Assembly (NCBI GenBank): GCA_017408185.1
Contig: JAFQVE010000063.1
Location: 1-6,626, forward strand
Source: Oscillospiraceae bacterium
Lineage (GTDB): Bacteria > Bacillota_A > Clostridia > Oscillospirales > JAAYXM01
Length of the DNA stretch: 6,626 bases
Reading direction: 5' to 3'
Positions 4,159 through 6,626 of this stretch are shown one piece after another. Below the pieces are notes generated by a model. The model was not told where the DNA came from and made no database searches. It saw only the letters and a program-made list of their open reading frames with translations. Every line of letters begins with the position of its first letter. The stretch's first letter is position 1. The translations under genes were made by a program, and so were the position numbers.

Positions 4159-6626
4159 ATGAAAAAGAGCTTATTTTCGCGTATTCTCAGCATGATCCTT
4201 GTCGTTTGTATGGTGATTGCCTATGTTCCTTCAGCATTTGCCGAAGATGCAGGGTATACGATAGTTTATGATTTTATCGCAAACTATCAGGACGGAGTGC
4301 CGTACACCTCGGGTGAGAACAATTTTTTCACATACAAGGGACTCAACGAGGTTTCAACGTATGAAAAATCAAACGGATTCTGGAAGTTTGATGCAATGGA
4401 AGGAACTCTTTCGGTAAATCATTGCTACAATCCCGCGACTCCGGCAAACAACGGTCTGCGCGCATACTGCGCCGACGGACGCACGTGGTTTTCGATAAAA
4501 ATAAAGGTTCCGGTTCCTGATACATATGATGTAATTCTTGGCTATGACAGCAATAACGCGTTTGATCCTGCGTGCGAGATTTACATTCTTGGCGGAAATG
4601 CCACGGTGGAAGATATCGCGGCAAGCATAGCTGAGGGAACAAATCTCATCGGCTCGGTCAACTGCACAAACGGGAAGCAGGACGGAACACAGAAAACAAC
4701 CGTCGGCTCAAAGGAGCTCTCTGCGGGAGTGCATACCGTTGTTTTCCGTGCCTCCAACGGAAAGAATCTCCGACTCCATTCCTTCTCGCTTTCAAGCGGA
4801 GAAAGTTCGGTTCCAATGTCGATAGCGGCATCGGCAAGCAAATTAACGCTTGACCCGTTGATAACGGGCGACAGCGCGTTGATTTCCGTTAACGCTGTTA
4901 TCTACAGCGACACAACATCAAAAACCGACGGAATTGCAGCTTCGGACTTTGCGTACGTAAGCCGTGATACAAGCCGCGCAACGGCAGATGCAAACGGTGT
5001 TGTAACTGTAAACCCTGCCGCACCCGACGGTGAGGTAAGCGTAGATGTTGTGCTTAAGGAAAATACAAGCTACATACTCGATACAGTCGTGTTTGCGGTT
5101 GCATCTTCCGAATGCAGCGATGTAAAGCTTGTATATGATTTTAAATCAAACTATTCTTCGGATGTCCCGTATACTGAGAGCGGAAAGGGCTTTTTCTCAG
5201 CAAGTGCAAATCTTGTCGATACATATGAAAAGACAAACGGATTCTGGAAATTTGCTCTTCTTGACGGCTCGGTGTGGGTAAACCGCGAATACAGCGAGAG
5301 CAACCACGCAAATGACGGATATATCATCTACTGGAGCGGTGAATGGTTTGCAATAAAAATCCGCGTTCCGGTTTCCGATATCTACAAGACAAGCGTCGGA
5401 TACAATGCAAACAATAAATTTGAGAAGAACCTTGAGGTCTATCTCCTCGGCGGAGATGCCGACAATGCGGCTGTTGCGGAGAGCATCGCAAACGGCGAAA
5501 ACAAGCTCGGCACGGTTGATTGCACCCAGGGAAAATATGACGGAACACAGAAAAAGACACTTTCTTCGGTAAAATTGGATGCCGGAGAATATCTCGTCGT
5601 TTTCCGTGCACCGAGCAAAACGTATCTGCGTCTCTATGAATTTGCACTTACCGCAGGTGACGGAAGTGTTTCCGTTCCGATGTCGGCAGAGATATCGGCT
5701 TCCGATGTCGAGGTCGGAAAGATATCTTCCATTTCCCTCGATAAGGCATATATGTCAGATGCGACAACGGCAACTTCTGCAGACGGTATAACCTATGAAA
5801 GCTCCGATTCATCCGTGCTTCTCGTTTCGGAAAATATTGCGGCAGGCAAAAAGGCCGGCAAGGCAGATATCTATGCAAAATACAATGGGGAAACAATCGG
5901 GAAGACAAGCGTTTCGGTTTCCGAGGCAAAGCTATCCGAAAATGTGTCCTTTGCGGTAACTGCAACGAACGGTGCAGAGGTTTCCGTAAGCGGAATCGAC
6001 TATAACGGCGCGGTGGATTCCGTTGCTCCCGGAAAGACGGTAACTGTTTCCGCACCCGAAATTGACGGATATAAATTCAGATACTGGAAGAGCGGATATG
6101 AAAACGGACGATATGTATCCTCCGAAAGCGAATATTCGTTTAGGCTTGTGACACACACATATATCACGGCAGTTTATGATAAGATTGAAGACGGAAAAGC
6201 AACGCTTGAATTCTTCAACGGCAACGGCGCATTTATCGAAGGTAAGAGCGTTTCCATCGGCGCAAGCTTCGGTGATAATAAGATTTCAAACCCGAGTCTT
6301 ACGGGCTTTACCTTCCTCAACTGGAGCATTGAAGATGATGAGCTTATCAATGCTGACACAAGAGCGGTTGCAATCTACGACGAAAACGGAAAAGCTGTTT
6401 CGGGTTCGGTAACGGTTGACGGAACTCCGGAAGAGAATGTAACGTATGACAAGAAAATAACCGCACACAAGAGCGGAGCAACGCATTGGATCCGTGACGG
6501 AAGGGTTGTCGCCTTTGGCGAGAGCTACACACATTATGTCTGGGATGCGACAGCGATTACATCCTCCGACAAGGCGATTGAAAAAGCTCCGATTGTCGTT
6601 CTTGAAGACACAACGGTTGACGGCGC
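4159..6626 (+). CDS. Large secreted multi-domain protein with duplicated module, Ig-like and InlB-like repeats (3' end beyond window)
   Basis: The frame is open from ATG 4159 to the window edge, giving 822 whole codons with no stop. The start is fixed by a perfect AGGAGG (4145-4150) 8 nt upstream and by a signal peptide: basic MKKSLFSR, hydrophobic core 9-23, and AFA cleavage site after A28. Two copies of a module of unknown family follow (residues about 33-214 and 322-500). Both share YDF..NY...VPYT, TYEK.NGFWKF, IK..VPV.D.Y, LGG, C.T.GK.DGTQK and VVFRA....LRL..F.L. The pattern suggests a beta-sandwich, perhaps carbohydrate-binding; I do not recognise the family. Each copy is followed by an Ig-like segment (218-320, with ATADANGVVTV like Big_2; and 506-593). 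InlB/Flg_new-like repeats come next: 595-674 with GYKFRYW, 681-740 with GFTFLNW, and a part containing THWIRDGRVVAFGESYTHYVW (775-795 region). No catalytic motif is visible. As the third gene after two glycosidases it may bind glycan or cell surface. Anchoring signals or an enzyme domain may lie beyond the window. Confidence 0.88.
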   Translation, partial: MKKSLFSRILSMILVVCMVIAYVPSAFAEDAGYTIVYDFIANYQDGVPYTSGENNFFTYKGLNEVSTYEKSNGFWKFDAMEGTLSVNHCYNPATPANNGLRAYCADGRTWFSIKIKVPVPDTYDVILGYDSNNAFDPACEIYILGGNATVEDIAASIAEGTNLIGSVNCTNGKQDGTQKTTVGSKELSAGVHTVVFRASNGKNLRLHSFSLSSGESSVPMSIAASASKLTLDPLITGDSALISVNAVIYSDTTSKTDGIAASDFAYVSRDTSRATADANGVVTVNPAAPDGEVSVDVVLKENTSYILDTVVFAVASSECSDVKLVYDFKSNYSSDVPYTESGKGFFSASANLVDTYEKTNGFWKFALLDGSVWVNREYSESNHANDGYIIYWSGEWFAIKIRVPVSDIYKTSVGYNANNKFEKNLEVYLLGGDADNAAVAESIANGENKLGTVDCTQGKYDGTQKKTLSSVKLDAGEYLVVFRAPSKTYLRLYEFALTAGDGSVSVPMSAEISASDVEVGKISSISLDKAYMSDATTATSADGITYESSDSSVLLVSENIAAGKKAGKADIYAKYNGETIGKTSVSVSEAKLSENVSFAVTATNGAEVSVSGIDYNGAVDSVAPGKTVTVSAPEIDGYKFRYWKSGYENGRYVSSESEYSFRLVTHTYITAVYDKIEDGKATLEFFNGNGAFIEGKSVSIGASFGDNKISNPSLTGFTFLNWSIEDDELINADTRAVAIYDENGKAVSGSVTVDGTPEENVTYDKKITAHKSGATHWIRDGRVVAFGESYTHYVWDATAITSSDKAIEKAPIVVLEDTTVDG
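4255..4800 (+). repeat. Copy 1 of duplicated ~180-residue module
   Basis: This encodes residues 33-214 of the secreted protein. It aligns without large gaps to 5122-5658, with roughly half of the residues identical by eye. Landmarks are YDF at 37-39, TYEK at 67-70 followed by SNGFWKF, CEIYILGG, and DGTQK. Short stretches remain near-identical in DNA, for example the TYEK..NGFWKF coding region and GACGGAACACAGAAAA. The copies therefore arose by duplication and have since diverged. Confidence 0.85.
5122..5658 (+). repeat. Copy 2 of duplicated ~180-residue module
   Basis: This encodes residues 322-500 of the secreted protein, offset 288-289 residues from copy 1. TYEKTNGFWKF is at 355-365, and VDCTQGKYDGTQK and VVFRAP....LRLYEF are conserved. 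The VPMS tetrapeptide after the module recurs too (218-221 and 506-509), so the duplicated unit was module plus Ig-like segment, about 865 bp. The Ig-like halves have diverged far more than the modules. Confidence 0.85.

Noticed and set aside
4159..4242. Lipoprotein signal with C17 as the lipidated cysteine
   Set aside because: The residues before C17 are LVV, lacking the small residue required at -1, and a good AFA signal peptidase I site follows at 26-28.
5648..6055. 135-codon open frame on the - strand
   Set aside because: Its Arg/Pro/Leu/His-rich translation is typical of antisense reading of a coding region and it lies within the secreted protein gene.

Overview
The window looks like chromosomal DNA from a low-to-mid GC monoderm bacterium of the Clostridia, most likely an uncultured gut or rumen member of the Oscillospiraceae/Ruminococcaceae type. 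This is inferred from strong AGGAGG-type ribosome binding sites, the style of the signal peptide (MKK...SAFA), InlB-like and Ig-like repeat modules in the surface protein, and a GC-rich palindromic intergenic element of a kind often seen in those genomes. I could not run a taxonomic search. All recognisable genes are on the + strand.

Layout. Bases 1-228 are non-coding: three tandem 10-bp repeats (38-70), a GC-rich palindrome with two alternative hairpins (118-154), and a good vegetative promoter (172-200). They lead into a GTG-started AraC-family regulator gene (229-1020), which ends in a clear intrinsic terminator. Bases 1056-1167 hold a second promoter region. It drives an apparent three-gene operon: a cytosolic GH127 beta-L-arabinofuranosidase-type enzyme (1168-2982), a cytosolic GH32 beta-fructosidase-type enzyme with an unusually short C-terminal domain (2995-4104), and a large secreted protein that runs off the right edge (4159 to past 6626).

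How it may work together. This is a small carbohydrate-utilisation locus. The regulator probably senses a sugar and controls the adjacent operon; an 11-base motif, TTTTTTCTCAC, occurs in both promoter regions and could be its site. The two glycosidases lack signal peptides, so they would trim imported oligosaccharides carrying terminal furanose residues (L-arabinofuranose, fructofuranose). The third product is exported and built of two copies of a ~180-residue beta-rich module of unknown family, each followed by an Ig-like segment, then InlB-like repeats. A role in binding glycan or surface is plausible but unproven. No transporter lies in the window.

The points most worth a second look are the duplicated module in the secreted protein, the signs that the GH32 gene end is frameshifted, and the shared promoter motif.
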